DNA of 64,000 bases from Candidatus Eiseniibacteriota bacterium. Its GTDB lineage: Bacteria; Eisenbacteria; RBG-16-71-46. Location: assembly GCA_016178725.1 (NCBI GenBank), contig JACOSV010000054.1:1-64000 (forward strand). Direction: 5' to 3'. Both the position numbers and the translations under genes were made by a program. Shown here piece after piece: positions 1-8,711 of this stretch (position 1 is the stretch's first letter; each line of letters begins with the position of its first letter). Under the pieces are notes generated by a model. It did no database searches, was not told where the DNA came from, and worked only from the letters and a program-made list of their open reading frames with translations.

Positions 1-1
1 A

Positions 2-88
2 CCGCTCGGATACGTTCCTCCGGCCGAGTTCGAGGAGGCCTACTACGATCGCCAGACGGCTCCAGTCGAGATGGCGGTTCTCACGTAA
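2..88 (+). CDS. IS3-family transposase OrfB, C-terminal end (partial)
   Basis: Only the last 28 codons are inside the window, entering from the left edge and ending at TAA 86-88. The frame reads PLGYVPPAEFEEAYYDRQ and then a short tail. LGYxPPAEFEAAYY is the usual ending of the rve integrase core of IS3-family (IS3/IS150-like) transposases, so the protein would be the DDE transposase that cuts and joins the element ends. A matching IS3-type inverted repeat follows within 30 bp, which supports the call. Whether the element is intact cannot be seen. The ORF track misses it because no start codon lies inside the window. Confidence 0.75.
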   Translation, partial: PLGYVPPAEFEEAYYDRQTAPVEMAVLT

Positions 89-95
89 CGAGCTC

Positions 96-118
96 TCCGG
101 AGAACCCGGCGCGGTTCA
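96..118. repeat. Right terminal inverted repeat of the IS3-family element
   Basis: Read on the minus strand from 118, the sequence begins TGAACCGCGCCGGGTTCTCC. That is the typical IS3-family end (TGAACCGCCCCGGG-like), placed just after the transposase stop, so the element probably ends at 118. The next bases include a near copy of the tip in the outward direction (TAAACCGCGCC, 120-130), making a perfect 9 bp stem at 108-116/122-130. From 119 to 340 I see no convincing gene. Confidence 0.65.
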
Positions 119-340
119 ATAAACCGCGCCCTCTCGAAGCGCGGACGCTCCTCAAATGACTGGCACAGAAGCGGGAGCAAGCGACGTCTGCCGGAGGGCG
201 GGTCACTCGGACTGAGCAACTCAACCTTCATCGGTAACCTCGATTGGCTTGAGCGGATGCCAGGATCGAACTCACGTGCGAGTTCGCCCAGCGGTGGAGT
301 GGAGAGGGTCGCCGGGAACGCCGCGTCCCGCACCCCGCGG

Positions 341-3300
341 TCATGGCTGGGCCTTTCTCGCGCCCCAGGTCGGCGGCGCCGGTTCCTTCGTCATCCGCGT
401 GACCGGGTGCTCCTTCAATTGCTGGAGCCCGACCTCGATCGCCTTCTCGAGCTGCGCATCGCGGCCGGCGATCGCGTCCTTCGGCCAGTTCTCGACGTCC
501 ACGTCGGGCGCGACGCCTTCGTTCTCGACCGCCCAGTGACCGTCCGCGGCGAAGAATCCGCCGCGCGGCGCGATCATCGAGCCGCCGTCCACGAACAGCG
601 GCGTGTCCGCCGTGTGCACGAGACCGCCCCACGTGCGCTTGCCGACCAGCGTGCCCACGTGGTGCGAGCGGAACATGTAGGGGAGGTAATCGCCGCCCGA
701 GCCGGACATTTCGTTCGCGATCATCACCTTCGGTCCCCAGATGCCGGCTTCGGGGCTCGTGAACGGCGTGCGCTCTCCGGCCACGTTGTTGAAGTAGCCG
801 TCGAACTTCCGCTGCATGATGTCGATCATGTAGTCGGCGGCCGAGCCGCCGCCGTTGTAGCGCTCGTCGATGACGACGCCCTTCCGATCCTGCTGCGAGA
901 AGTAGTAGCGGTTGAAGCTCGTGTAGCCCGGTTGGCCGGTGTTGGGCAGATAGACGTACGCGAGCTGTCCGCCGGAGAGCTTGTCCACGAGTCTGCGGTT
1001 CGACTCGACCCAGGCGCGGGTCCGAAGCGTCTGCTCGTTCGCGATCGGGACCACCGTCACCTCCCGCGCCCCTTCGAGCGTCGGCCGGCCGTTCACGGTC
1101 AGCACGGTCTGCTTGTTCGCCGTGCCGTCGAGGAGCCGGTAGATGTTGTCCGGCGCGCGCAGTTCCTCGCCGTTCACCGCCAGGATGTAGTCGCCGGCCG
1201 CGACGTTCACGCCGGGCGAGGCGAGCGGCGCCTTGAGATCGGGGTTCCAGCTCTCGTTGTCGTAGATGCGCGTGATCCGGTACCGCCCGGCATCCACCGC
1301 GACGTCGGCGCCCAGCAATCCGCCGCGGACGGTCGGCACTTCTGGCATGTCGCCGCCGCGAACGTAGGAGTGCCCGATCGCGATCTCGGCGCCCATCATG
1401 TCGAGCAGGTAATTGAGATCCGCACGGTGCCGGACGGAGGGCAGGAACTGCCCGTACCACTCGCGCATCTTCGGCCAGTCGGCGCCGTGCATGTTGGGGA
1501 CGTACAGATAGTCGCGTTCGTCGCGCCAGCCTTCGGCGAAGATCTGCGCGAACTCGGCGCGCGGATCGAGCCACATCGAGAGCGATACGGCGAGCTTGCC
1601 CGTGCCGGCGGCGGCGCCGGCGGGGGCCGCCGCCGCGGGGGCGCCCGCCGCGGGCAGCGGCTTGTCGGCATCGACGAGGTACAGATTCGGGACCGGCGGT
1701 CGCGGGGGCGCCGCGCCGGGCACGGGCGTCTCGACCGGAGCGGCCGTGCGATAGACCAGCTTCTTCCCATCGGCGCTCACCGCGAAGTCGGCGACGTCGC
1801 TCGCGAACGCGGCGGGCTTCCGCTCCTTCAGTCGGTAGCGCGTCAGCGTGCCGCGCGGCGCGGGCCCGCCGCCGCCGCCGCCCGCCGCGGGCGGGGTCTC
1901 GATGTAGAAGACCGTGCCCGCCGCGCCGGCCTTCAGCAGCACGTACGGTCGCTCCGGCACACCGGGCACCGAGACGATGCGCGACTGCAATCCGTCGAAG
2001 TCGATGGTGACGTGCACGGGCGGCCGCACGGACTTCTCGTCCTTCTTCTCCTTCTCCGCCGGCCGCTCCGTCGCGTCGCCGGCCGCCTCCGCGATCGCCG
2101 GCTCGCCGCGCGGCGCCGCGCCGCCTTCCTCGTCGCTCTCGGGCAGCAGCGGACTCGGAACGCGCTTCTCCAACACCGCCAGATAGAGCCCGAAGTTCTC
2201 GGTGTGGTCGTACGACGTCATGTCGAGCCACTGCGAGCGCAGGCCGAAATCGGTCGAGGCCAGGAACCACAGGTATTTGCCGCTCGGATCGAACACGGGG
2301 TACATGGCGTCGGCGAGCCCGTCGGTCACCTGGTGCGATTCGCCGCTCTCCGCGTCGGCGACGAAGATCGCCCGGAACAGCGAATTCAGGTGCGCGGCGT
2401 AGGCGACGTAGCGCGAATCGGGGCTCCACGTCGGGAACATCGTGCGCGTCGGGACCATCCACGGATCGCTGCCGACCGTCTTCGCGGCGCCGGTCGCTAC
2501 GTTGATGACCCACACGCGCAGGTTGGTGTCGTGGCAGAGGATCTTCTTCGAATCGGGCGACCACGAGACCGTGTAGTAATGCGTCGGCTTCGGCATCGCG
2601 ATCGTGCGCTGCGGCCTGATGCCGCGCTGGTCCTCGATCACCAGCTGGTACTCGCCGGAGCGATCGCTGAACCAGCAGATCGAGTTGCCGTCGGGCGACC
2701 ACGCCGGATCGCGCTCGGCCGATCCGCTCGAGCGCGTGAGGTTGCGCGTGTCGCCCTTCTCGGCGGGGATCGTGAAGACTTCGCCTCGCGCTTCGACCAG
2801 CACGCGCTTGCCGGTGGGCGAGATCGCGAGATTGGTCACGCGGTTCGAGACGTCCTCCCAGCGCGGCATCATCCACGGAAAGTCGCCGGCCGCCGCGATG
2901 TTCACGACGTGCTCCCGGTGCGCCTTCGGGTCGAGCTCGTGGATCACGCCCGCCTGCTCGAACACGACCGCGCCGGCTCCGGTGTCGAGCCGCTTCACGT
3001 CGAAGTCGGTGAAGCGCGTCTCCTGCGTCAGCGTCTTCGACCGCGTGTCGAAGCTCCACACGTTCGCGACACCGTCGCGATCCGAGATGAAGTACACCGT
3101 CTCGCCGAGCCACGCCGGGTCCATGTCCTTCGAGCCGTCCCACGGCGGTGTCACGGTCTCGAAGGTCTTCACGTCGGTGATCCAGATGGGGCGATTCTGC
3201 CCGCCGCGGTAATTGCGGCGCTCTTCGTCCCACGAGTTGTTCATCCGATAGGCGATGCGCGCGCCGTCGGGCGAGATCCGTCCCTGATAGGCGCGCGGCA

Positions 3301-3799
3301 GCGGCAGCGGCTCTTCGGGACCGCCGGTGGCGGGCACGGTCCAGAAGCGCGGCGTGGGGCCGGGGGCCCAGGTCGCGCGCGAGGACGTGAAGACGACCGA
3401 CAGACCGTCCGGCGTCCAGCCCTGCACGTCGTCGGGGCCCGGATGCCAGGTCAGTCGCCGCGGCTCGCCGCCGCTCGCGGCGACGACGTAGACGTCGAAA
3501 TTCCCCGCGTACTCGCCGGTGAACGCGATCCACTTCCCGTCGGGCGAGAAGTGGGGATTGGATGCCTGCCCCTGAAAGCTCGTGAGCCGGCGCGCCGCGC
3601 CGCCGGCGCGGTCCACGATCCAGATGTTCTGCGCGTAGGCGAACGCGATCGCGTTCGCGGTCACGGTGGGGGACCGGAGCATCCTGGTGGGTTCCGCGTC
3701 CGCCCCTCGCGCGCTCGTCCGAATGGCGGTGAGGCAGGCAAGGGCGCAGAGCGCGGGGAGCGCGAATCGGACGAGGCGCTGGAGCATGGGTCTCTCCAT
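341..3799 (-). CDS. Tricorn-like S41 family serine protease, exported
   Basis: The product is a 1152-residue protease of the tricorn/S41 family, expected to degrade peptides in the periplasm or at the envelope. The first ~33 residues form a signal peptide ending near TSARGADA. Next come PD40/WD40-like beta-propeller repeats (repeated WSPDG/SPDGK motifs, about residues 40-600), an Ala/Pro/Gly-rich linker, a PDZ-like segment near 820-890, and a C-terminal S41 catalytic domain. GVVIDERYNGGGS and NEMSGSGGD, near residue 1030, carry the predicted Ser nucleophile. The start is ATG 3799 with GGAG 6 nt upstream on the minus strand. It is divergent from the metallo-hydrolase at 3968. The length matches tricorn homologues and no break is visible. 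Confidence 0.9.
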   Translation of the reverse strand: MERPMLQRLVRFALPALCALACLTAIRTSARGADAEPTRMLRSPTVTANAIAFAYAQNIWIVDRAGGAARRLTSFQGQASNPHFSPDGKWIAFTGEYAGNFDVYVVAASGGEPRRLTWHPGPDDVQGWTPDGLSVVFTSSRATWAPGPTPRFWTVPATGGPEEPLPLPRAYQGRISPDGARIAYRMNNSWDEERRNYRGGQNRPIWITDVKTFETVTPPWDGSKDMDPAWLGETVYFISDRDGVANVWSFDTRSKTLTQETRFTDFDVKRLDTGAGAVVFEQAGVIHELDPKAHREHVVNIAAAGDFPWMMPRWEDVSNRVTNLAISPTGKRVLVEARGEVFTIPAEKGDTRNLTRSSGSAERDPAWSPDGNSICWFSDRSGEYQLVIEDQRGIRPQRTIAMPKPTHYYTVSWSPDSKKILCHDTNLRVWVINVATGAAKTVGSDPWMVPTRTMFPTWSPDSRYVAYAAHLNSLFRAIFVADAESGESHQVTDGLADAMYPVFDPSGKYLWFLASTDFGLRSQWLDMTSYDHTENFGLYLAVLEKRVPSPLLPESDEEGGAAPRGEPAIAEAAGDATERPAEKEKKDEKSVRPPVHVTIDFDGLQSRIVSVPGVPERPYVLLKAGAAGTVFYIETPPAAGGGGGGPAPRGTLTRYRLKERKPAAFASDVADFAVSADGKKLVYRTAAPVETPVPGAAPPRPPVPNLYLVDADKPLPAAGAPAAAAPAGAAAGTGKLAVSLSMWLDPRAEFAQIFAEGWRDERDYLYVPNMHGADWPKMREWYGQFLPSVRHRADLNYLLDMMGAEIAIGHSYVRGGDMPEVPTVRGGLLGADVAVDAGRYRITRIYDNESWNPDLKAPLASPGVNVAAGDYILAVNGEELRAPDNIYRLLDGTANKQTVLTVNGRPTLEGAREVTVVPIANEQTLRTRAWVESNRRLVDKLSGGQLAYVYLPNTGQPGYTSFNRYYFSQQDRKGVVIDERYNGGGSAADYMIDIMQRKFDGYFNNVAGERTPFTSPEAGIWGPKVMIANEMSGSGGDYLPYMFRSHHVGTLVGKRTWGGLVHTADTPLFVDGGSMIAPRGGFFAADGHWAVENEGVAPDVDVENWPKDAIAGRDAQLEKAIEVGLQQLKEHPVTRMTKEPAPPTWGARKAQP

Positions 3800-3967
3800 C
3801 GGAATCGGGGTTCGGCGCGCGGTCCGTCGAGCAACCGGCGCGGCGGTTGACGGGCGACTGGAACGACGGAGCAGAATAACGCCACAGGCGCGAGGGCGCG
3901 ATCCGTGGATGTCGGGGCCGGGCGGGTCTGCTTGGACGCCCGGCCCGGCTCGTGCAATCCTTCACCG

Positions 3968-4828
3968 GTGCGCCGTGCCCCGGTCCTGCTCCTCGCGACT
4001 CTCTGCGCCTCGTTCGTTCCGGGCGCGCCGTCCGCCGCGACCGCGCCGGCATGGCAGGTCCACGCGATCCGCTACGCCACCGTCAAGGCGTTCCCGGTGC
4101 GCGCACTGGTCACCGGCGCCGACAGCACGCGCACGCTCGACATCGCGATGATGTTCTGGCTGATGCAGGGACCGGGCGAGCCGGGCGGCCCGCGCGTCCG
4201 CCGCATCCTGCTCGACGCCGGCTTCTACCGCCCGAAGTTCCTCGACACCTGGAAGCCGGCCGAATTCGTTCCGCCGTCCGAGGCGCTGCAGCGATTCGGG
4301 ATCGCGCCCGACTCGATCACCGACATCATCATCTCGCACGTCCACTGGGATCATCTCGACGGCGCCGATCTGTTCCCGAACGCGCGCATCTGGATCCAGC
4401 GCGAGGAGTACGGCTACTACGTCCGCGACGACGGCACGCCGACGCACGGCGCGATCGACTCGCTCGACGCGGCGATGCTCGCTCAGATGATGAAGGCGGG
4501 ACGCGTCAAGCTCGTCGACGGCGACGCGCAGGAGATCGTGCCGGGCATCACCGCGTACACCGGCGGCAAGCACACGTTCGCGTCGGAGTACCTGACCGTG
4601 CGTCTCGCCAAGGGCACGGCGGTGCTCGCGTCGGACAACTGCTATCTCTACGAGAACCTCGAACGCCACGCACCGATCGCGCAGACGCTCGACTCGACGT
4701 CCAATCTCGCCGCGCAGGATCGGATGAAGCGTCTCGCGTCCTCGCCGCGGCTCATCGTCCCCGGGCACGATCCGGCGGTGTTCGAGCGCTTCCACCTCGT
4801 CCGCCCGGGCGTGGCGCGGATCGAGTAG
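3968..4828 (+). CDS. MBL-fold metallo-hydrolase, N-acyl-homoserine-lactonase-like
   Basis: This is a zinc-dependent metallo-beta-lactamase-fold hydrolase. HVHWDHLDG is the HxHxDH metal-binding signature, and later His/Asp ligands are visible (TGGKHT, ASDNC, PGHDP). The order of motifs resembles the AHL lactonase-like (AttM/AiiA) branch, but the substrate is not predictable. The open frame begins at 3905; I prefer GTG 3968 because it puts a signal peptide (VRRAPVLLLATLCASFVPG) at the N-terminus, implying export. No clear Shine-Dalgarno sequence precedes either start. The histidine kinase follows 19 bp after the stop, so the two may share a transcript. If it does act on lactones it could affect quorum signals, but that is inference. 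Confidence 0.8.
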   Translation: MRRAPVLLLATLCASFVPGAPSAATAPAWQVHAIRYATVKAFPVRALVTGADSTRTLDIAMMFWLMQGPGEPGGPRVRRILLDAGFYRPKFLDTWKPAEFVPPSEALQRFGIAPDSITDIIISHVHWDHLDGADLFPNARIWIQREEYGYYVRDDGTPTHGAIDSLDAAMLAQMMKAGRVKLVDGDAQEIVPGITAYTGGKHTFASEYLTVRLAKGTAVLASDNCYLYENLERHAPIAQTLDSTSNLAAQDRMKRLASSPRLIVPGHDPAVFERFHLVRPGVARIE

Positions 4829-4847
4829 CGCGCGCACGAGCTCCGTG

Positions 4848-5987
4848 ATGACGAGACCGCCCGGCCAAGTCCACCACCCGACCGCACGCCGCAGCACCGC
4901 CGAGGCGCTGCGCGAGAGCGAGCAGCGCTTCCGCCTCGCGTTCGACAACGCGCCGATCGGCATGGCGCTGGTCCAGGCCGACGGGCGGTGGCTGCAGGTC
5001 AATCGCTCGCTGTGCGAGCTGCTCGGCTATTCCGAGGCCGAGTTGCTGCAGATGAACTTCCAGATGGTCACGCACCCCGACGATCTCGACGTGGACCTCG
5101 ATCTCGCCCGGCGCGTGCTCGCCGGCGAGATCGAGCGCTACAGCCTCGAGAAGCGCTACTTCCACAAGGACGGCCGGATCATCTGGATCCTGCTGCACGT
5201 GTCGCTCGTCCGCGACGAAGCGGGCGCGCCGCGCTACTTCATCGGCCAGATCAAGGACATCACCGAGCGCAGGACGGCGCAGGCCGAACGCGAAGCGCAG
5301 GCGGCCGAGAACACGCGGCTGCTCGACGAGGTGACCGCGGGACGCGGCCGGCTCGAGGTGCTCTCGCGCCGGCTCTTGAGCCTGCAGGAAGAAGAGCGGC
5401 GGACGATCGCGCACGAACTGCACGACGAGGTCGGCCAGATCCTCACCGGGCTCAATCTCACGCTCGAGACCAGCGCGCGGACGAGCGCGCCGCCCGACGT
5501 GCCGCAGCTCCAGGAGCTGACGACGCTGCTGCTCGAGCGGGTGAAGAACCTCTCGCTCAATCTGCGGCCGCCGATGCTCGACGATCTCGGCTTGATCGCG
5601 ACGCTGCTCTGGCACTTCGAACGCTACCGCGCGCAGACCGGAATCGAGGTGCGCTTCCACCATCGCGGCATCACCGAGCGCCCCGCCGACAGCGTCGAGA
5701 TCGTCGCGTTTCGCATCATCCAGGAGGCGCTGACCAACGCCGCGCGCCACGCGCGCGTGCGCGACGTCGAGGTCGAGCTGTGGGTCGAGGGTGGAACGCT
5801 CGGCCTGCGCGTCGAAGACGGCGGCCGCGGATTCGATCCGGCGGCGCTCGACGGCGCATCGCGCGGCATCGCCGGCATGCGCGAGCGCGTGGCCCTCGCG
5901 GGCGGCACGCTCGCGTTGCGATCGGCGAACGGCGGCGGGACGACCGTGCGCGCGATGCTGCCGCTCCGCGGCGGAGCGCAGGCATGA
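4848..5987 (+). CDS. PAS-domain sensor histidine kinase (HisKA_3 type)
   Basis: The protein is a soluble two-component sensor of about 379 residues without membrane segments. A PAS/PAC domain lies at about residues 20-145 (SEQRFRLAFDNAPIGMA, then an FIGQIKDITERR-type PAC end). It is followed by a charged coiled coil, a HisKA_3 dimerisation helix with the phospho-acceptor His in IAHELHDEVGQ, and a HATPase_c domain (N box EALTNAARHA, G box VEDGGRGFDP, GIAGMRERV). This is the NarX/LiaS-type architecture that pairs with NarL-type regulators. The stop overlaps the regulator start by ATGA, so the two are translationally coupled. GTG 4845 directly before ATG 4848 is an alternative start. The signal sensed by the PAS domain is unknown. 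Confidence 0.92.
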   Translation: MTRPPGQVHHPTARRSTAEALRESEQRFRLAFDNAPIGMALVQADGRWLQVNRSLCELLGYSEAELLQMNFQMVTHPDDLDVDLDLARRVLAGEIERYSLEKRYFHKDGRIIWILLHVSLVRDEAGAPRYFIGQIKDITERRTAQAEREAQAAENTRLLDEVTAGRGRLEVLSRRLLSLQEEERRTIAHELHDEVGQILTGLNLTLETSARTSAPPDVPQLQELTTLLLERVKNLSLNLRPPMLDDLGLIATLLWHFERYRAQTGIEVRFHHRGITERPADSVEIVAFRIIQEALTNAARHARVRDVEVELWVEGGTLGLRVEDGGRGFDPAALDGASRGIAGMRERVALAGGTLALRSANGGGTTVRAMLPLRGGAQA

Positions 5988-6679
5988 GCGGCGGCCCACT
6001 CGGCGCCCCACGCATTCGCCTCGTGCTGGCCGAGGACCACCACGTCGTGCGGCAGGCGCTGCGGACGCTGCTCGAGACCGAGCAGGAGTTCATGGTCGCG
6101 GGCGAGGCGTCGGACGGCCTCGAGGCGGTGGATCTCGTGACGCGCATCGAGCCCGACGTGCTGGTGGTCGATCTCATGATGCCGGGGCTCGGCGGGATGG
6201 AGGTGGCGCGGCAGACGGCGCGCCGCTCGCCGCGCACGCGCGTGATGATCCTCTCGATGCACATGACCGAGGCGCACGTGCTCGAGGCGCTGCGCTGCGG
6301 CGTGCGCGGCTACGTGCGCAAGGACGCGACCGCGTCCGACCTGGTCGGCGCGATCCGCGAGGTGGCGCGCGGCCGCACGTACTTGAGCGCGCCGTTCTCC
6401 GATCAGGCGATCGAGATCTATCGGCGGCGCGCGGCCGAGGCCGGGGACGATGCGTACGACCGGCTCACCGAGCGCGAGCGCGAGGTGATGCACATGGCGA
6501 TCGAAGGGCTCGGCAACAGCGAGATCGGCACACGGCTCGGCATCAGCCCGCGCACCGCCGAGACGCACCGCGCGAATCTCATGCGCAAGCTCGGCCTCGG
6601 CCACGTGACCGAGTTGGTGCGCTACGCGCTGCGGCGCGGCATGACGACGATGGACGAGGGCGGCGCCGGGCAGACCTGA
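5984..6679 (+). CDS. NarL/FixJ-family response regulator
   Basis: The 231-residue DNA-binding regulator is the partner of the kinase just upstream (4 bp overlap). The receiver domain (about residues 10-128) has the acidic pair AEDHH, the phospho-acceptor Asp in VVDLMMPGLGG, and the conserved Lys in YVRKDA. The C-terminal LuxR-type helix-turn-helix (LTEREREVMHMAIEG, then GISPRTAETHRANLM) binds DNA. The ORF track shows it only as the tail of a longer frame; ATG 5984 is the right start because it gives a complete receiver domain. The targets are unknown. Confidence 0.93.
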   Translation: MSGGPLGAPRIRLVLAEDHHVVRQALRTLLETEQEFMVAGEASDGLEAVDLVTRIEPDVLVVDLMMPGLGGMEVARQTARRSPRTRVMILSMHMTEAHVLEALRCGVRGYVRKDATASDLVGAIREVARGRTYLSAPFSDQAIEIYRRRAAEAGDDAYDRLTEREREVMHMAIEGLGNSEIGTRLGISPRTAETHRANLMRKLGLGHVTELVRYALRRGMTTMDEGGAGQT

Positions 6680-6691
6680 CGACGGCGCGGA

Positions 6692-6718
6692 GCGCGGCCG
6701 GCGAACGAAGCGCCGCGC
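6692..6718. terminator. Possible bidirectional hairpin between convergent genes
   Basis: GCGCGGC (6692-6698) pairs perfectly with GCCGCGC (6712-6718) across a 13 nt loop, between the regulator stop and the stop of the convergent DUF4412-like gene. There is no T tract, so a terminator role rests on position alone. Confidence 0.3.
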
Positions 6719-6748
6719 GCTGCACGCAGCGTGACCCCTCGAGGCGCG

Positions 6749-7846
6749 CTACTTCCCGGGCATCACCGTCTCGGCCGCCTTGCGGCCGACCATGCCGCCG
6801 ATCCGCCCGCCGAGATACTGACCCGCGATCGCGCCCAGGGGACCGCCGAACGCGCCGCCCAGGCTCGCGCCGAGCGAGCTGCCCATGCCCTGGCCGAAAT
6901 GCTGCGCCATGCCGCCGCCCATGCGCTTCGCGAGCCCACCCATCCCGGGCATGCCGCTCGGCATCCCGCCGCTCGGCATCGAGCCCATCGCACCCATCGG
7001 CCCCGCGCCGCCGCTCGCGCCGCCCGCTCCGCCGCCGGTCGCGCCACCCGCGCCGCCCGAACCGCCCGCGCTGCCGCCGTCGCCGCCATCGGAACCGCCC
7101 GGCGCCTTGCCGACGCCCATCTTCATCTCGCGGCCGTCCATCGCCTTGATCTGGGCGATCATCTCGTCCATGTCCGTCACGTCGTAGCCCTTCGGGACCT
7201 CGAAGAGATCGCCGGACTGGGCGCCGGCCTTGAAGTTCTTCCACTCGATCACCGAGTTGTGGCCGTTCGCGTTCATCTCGAGGCGCAGCGGCGAACCGGA
7301 CTCCTTGTCGAACCAACCCGTCGCCGGACCGTCGCCCGTCACGAAGCCGAGCTTGCGCACCGTGCGCCCCGCCATCGTCTCTTCGCCGAGGTCGGAGACC
7401 TTGATGTCGGCGGGCGGCGTCTGCGACTGCTGCGGCGCCGGCTTCTCGCGATCGGGCGCCTGCGCCGCCATCTTGTCGAGCGACTGTCGCGTCTGCCGGA
7501 TGGCGCGCTTGTTCTCGGGCATGACCATGTACGACGTGCCCTTCTCGTCGCCGGCCTCGATCATGATCGCGTTGTAGCCCTTCGCCGTGATCTCGCTGCG
7601 AATGCGACCCGTGTCGATGAACCGCTTCACCGTGACCTCTTCGCCGTCGGCGTGCGCGAAGATGTCCACGCTGTAGGCGACGGGAGGGACGTAGTGGGGC
7701 AGGCCGATCGCATCGAGCGTCGTGGGCTGACTCTTGGCGGACGCGGCCGGTCCGCACCCGGCGTGCGCAGTGGCGGCGGCGATGGAGGCGAGCGCAAACG
7801 CGGCGGCGCCGAGCGCGAGCCGCGAGCGGAGGGAGACGCGCGACAT
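6749..7846 (-). CDS. Exported DUF4412-like protein with glycine-rich tail
   Basis: This is a 365-residue exported protein of uncertain role. I choose ATG 7846 rather than the longer ORF start at 8011 because GGAGG lies 5 nt upstream and it begins a clear signal peptide (SRLALGAAAFALASIAAATAHAG). The middle (about 50-230) looks like a DUF4412-type fold (short strands such as GRIRSEITAKGYNAIMIE and RKLGFVTGDGPATGW) and may be a LolA/LolB-like envelope domain; that link is inference. After residue ~235 comes a Ser/Gly-rich linker, then a Met/Gly-rich region and a glycine-zipper-like hydrophobic tail (GGAFGGPLGAIAGQYLGG) that could insert in a membrane. The gene stands alone, divergent from the VOC gene. 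The minus-strand box TATGAT at 7898-7903 could be its -10. Confidence 0.65.
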   Translation of the reverse strand: MSRVSLRSRLALGAAAFALASIAAATAHAGCGPAASAKSQPTTLDAIGLPHYVPPVAYSVDIFAHADGEEVTVKRFIDTGRIRSEITAKGYNAIMIEAGDEKGTSYMVMPENKRAIRQTRQSLDKMAAQAPDREKPAPQQSQTPPADIKVSDLGEETMAGRTVRKLGFVTGDGPATGWFDKESGSPLRLEMNANGHNSVIEWKNFKAGAQSGDLFEVPKGYDVTDMDEMIAQIKAMDGREMKMGVGKAPGGSDGGDGGSAGGSGGAGGATGGGAGGASGGAGPMGAMGSMPSGGMPSGMPGMGGLAKRMGGGMAQHFGQGMGSSLGASLGGAFGGPLGAIAGQYLGGRIGGMVGRKAAETVMPGK

Positions 7847-7916
7847 GGAAACCTCCGTGGTGGCGTGAGGGCGTGAACGTCGGAGCCGACGGCCGGCATC
7901 ATACGCCCGCGCAACG

Positions 7917-7922
7917 TATGCT
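7917..7922 (+). promoter_or_regulatory. Putative -10 box for a leaderless VOC transcript
   Basis: TATGCT sits exactly 6 nt before the ATG at 7929, with no Shine-Dalgarno between. This is the TANNNT spacing typical of leaderless transcripts in other high-GC bacteria. No -35 box is evident. Confidence 0.35.
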
Positions 7923-7928
7923 TCGGCG

Positions 7929-8711
7929 ATGAATCTCACATTCGACCACGCCGTCATCGTCGTGCCCGAACTCGACGCCGCGGTCCGGCAGTTCTCGGCC
8001 GCCGGGTTCACCGTCGTCCCGGGCGGCCGGCACGACGTGATCCCGACCGTGAATGCGCTGATCGCGCTCGCCGACGGCGGCTACCTCGAGCTCCTCGCGC
8101 CCCGCGACGCCGACGCACGTGAATCACTCGGCGTCCGCGCGTCACGGCGCGGATGGAGCGCCGAGGTGCGGCGCGCGCCGGCGATCGCGCGGCGGTTCCT
8201 GCCGAGCCTCGTCGGCCCTCCCGGCGTCGCCGACTGGGCCATGCGGACGGACGACCTCGCTCGCGTCGCGCGATCGCTGCGTCGCGTCGGCATCAAGGCC
8301 ACCGGTCCCGTGCCGATGCGCCGGGCGCGGGCGGACGGCGTCGAGCTCGAGTGGAAGATGCTGCTGCCGGACGATCCGTCCTTCCCGTTCTTCGTCGAGG
8401 ACGTGACGCCGCGTTCCCTGCGCGTGCCGGAGGATCCCGGTTCACGTACGCATGGCAACGGCGCGAGCGGCGTGGCGAGCGTGCGCGTGAGCGTCGAGGC
8501 GATCGCCGCGGCCGCGCTCGCGTACGCGGACGTCTTCGGCGCCACGCCGCGCGCGGTGCCGAATGGCACGACGGCGCTCGATCTGGCCGGCGCGCGTGTC
8601 GTGCTCGAGCACGGCGCGCCGGTCGGCGCGCGGGGCGTTGGCGTGCGATGTCCCGGTGCGATGCCGGAGGGCGTCGCGGCGCTCGGTGTTGGCGGCGAGT
8701 CCGCGGCTTAA
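7929..8711 (+). CDS. VOC superfamily (glyoxalase-like) protein
   Basis: The 260-residue protein begins with a glyoxalase-like beta-alpha-beta unit (FDHAVIVVPELDAAVRQF, then GGYLELLAPRD) and matches the Glyoxalase_3-like group of the vicinal-oxygen-chelate superfamily. Members bind a metal and act on small oxygenated substrates, but this group has no uniform activity. The second half (RVSVEAIAAAALAYADVFG) looks like a second, shorter VOC repeat. The gene is monocistronic. Its stop TAA overlaps the stop of the convergent beta-helix gene through a shared TTAA. A -10-like box directly ahead of the ATG suggests a leaderless mRNA. Confidence 0.8.
   Translation: MNLTFDHAVIVVPELDAAVRQFSAAGFTVVPGGRHDVIPTVNALIALADGGYLELLAPRDADARESLGVRASRRGWSAEVRRAPAIARRFLPSLVGPPGVADWAMRTDDLARVARSLRRVGIKATGPVPMRRARADGVELEWKMLLPDDPSFPFFVEDVTPRSLRVPEDPGSRTHGNGASGVASVRVSVEAIAAAALAYADVFGATPRAVPNGTTALDLAGARVVLEHGAPVGARGVGVRCPGAMPEGVAALGVGGESAA

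Noticed and set aside
262-300. tRNA-like T-arm (GTTCGATCC on the minus strand) near 260-290
   Set aside because: No acceptor or anticodon arms pair; the local structure is just a 7 bp palindromic hairpin at 267-286.
43-333. 96-residue minus ORF with a fair ribosome site at ATG 231
   Set aside because: It runs into the IS end, shows no family motif and its codon third positions are less GC-rich than real genes here; at most a small interrupted gene.
228-4052. Very long ORFs on both strands over the S41 gene (1274 and 1197 aa)
   Set aside because: Arg/Ala/Gly-rich shadow frames caused by high GC; only the frame 341-3799 has signal peptide and protease motifs.
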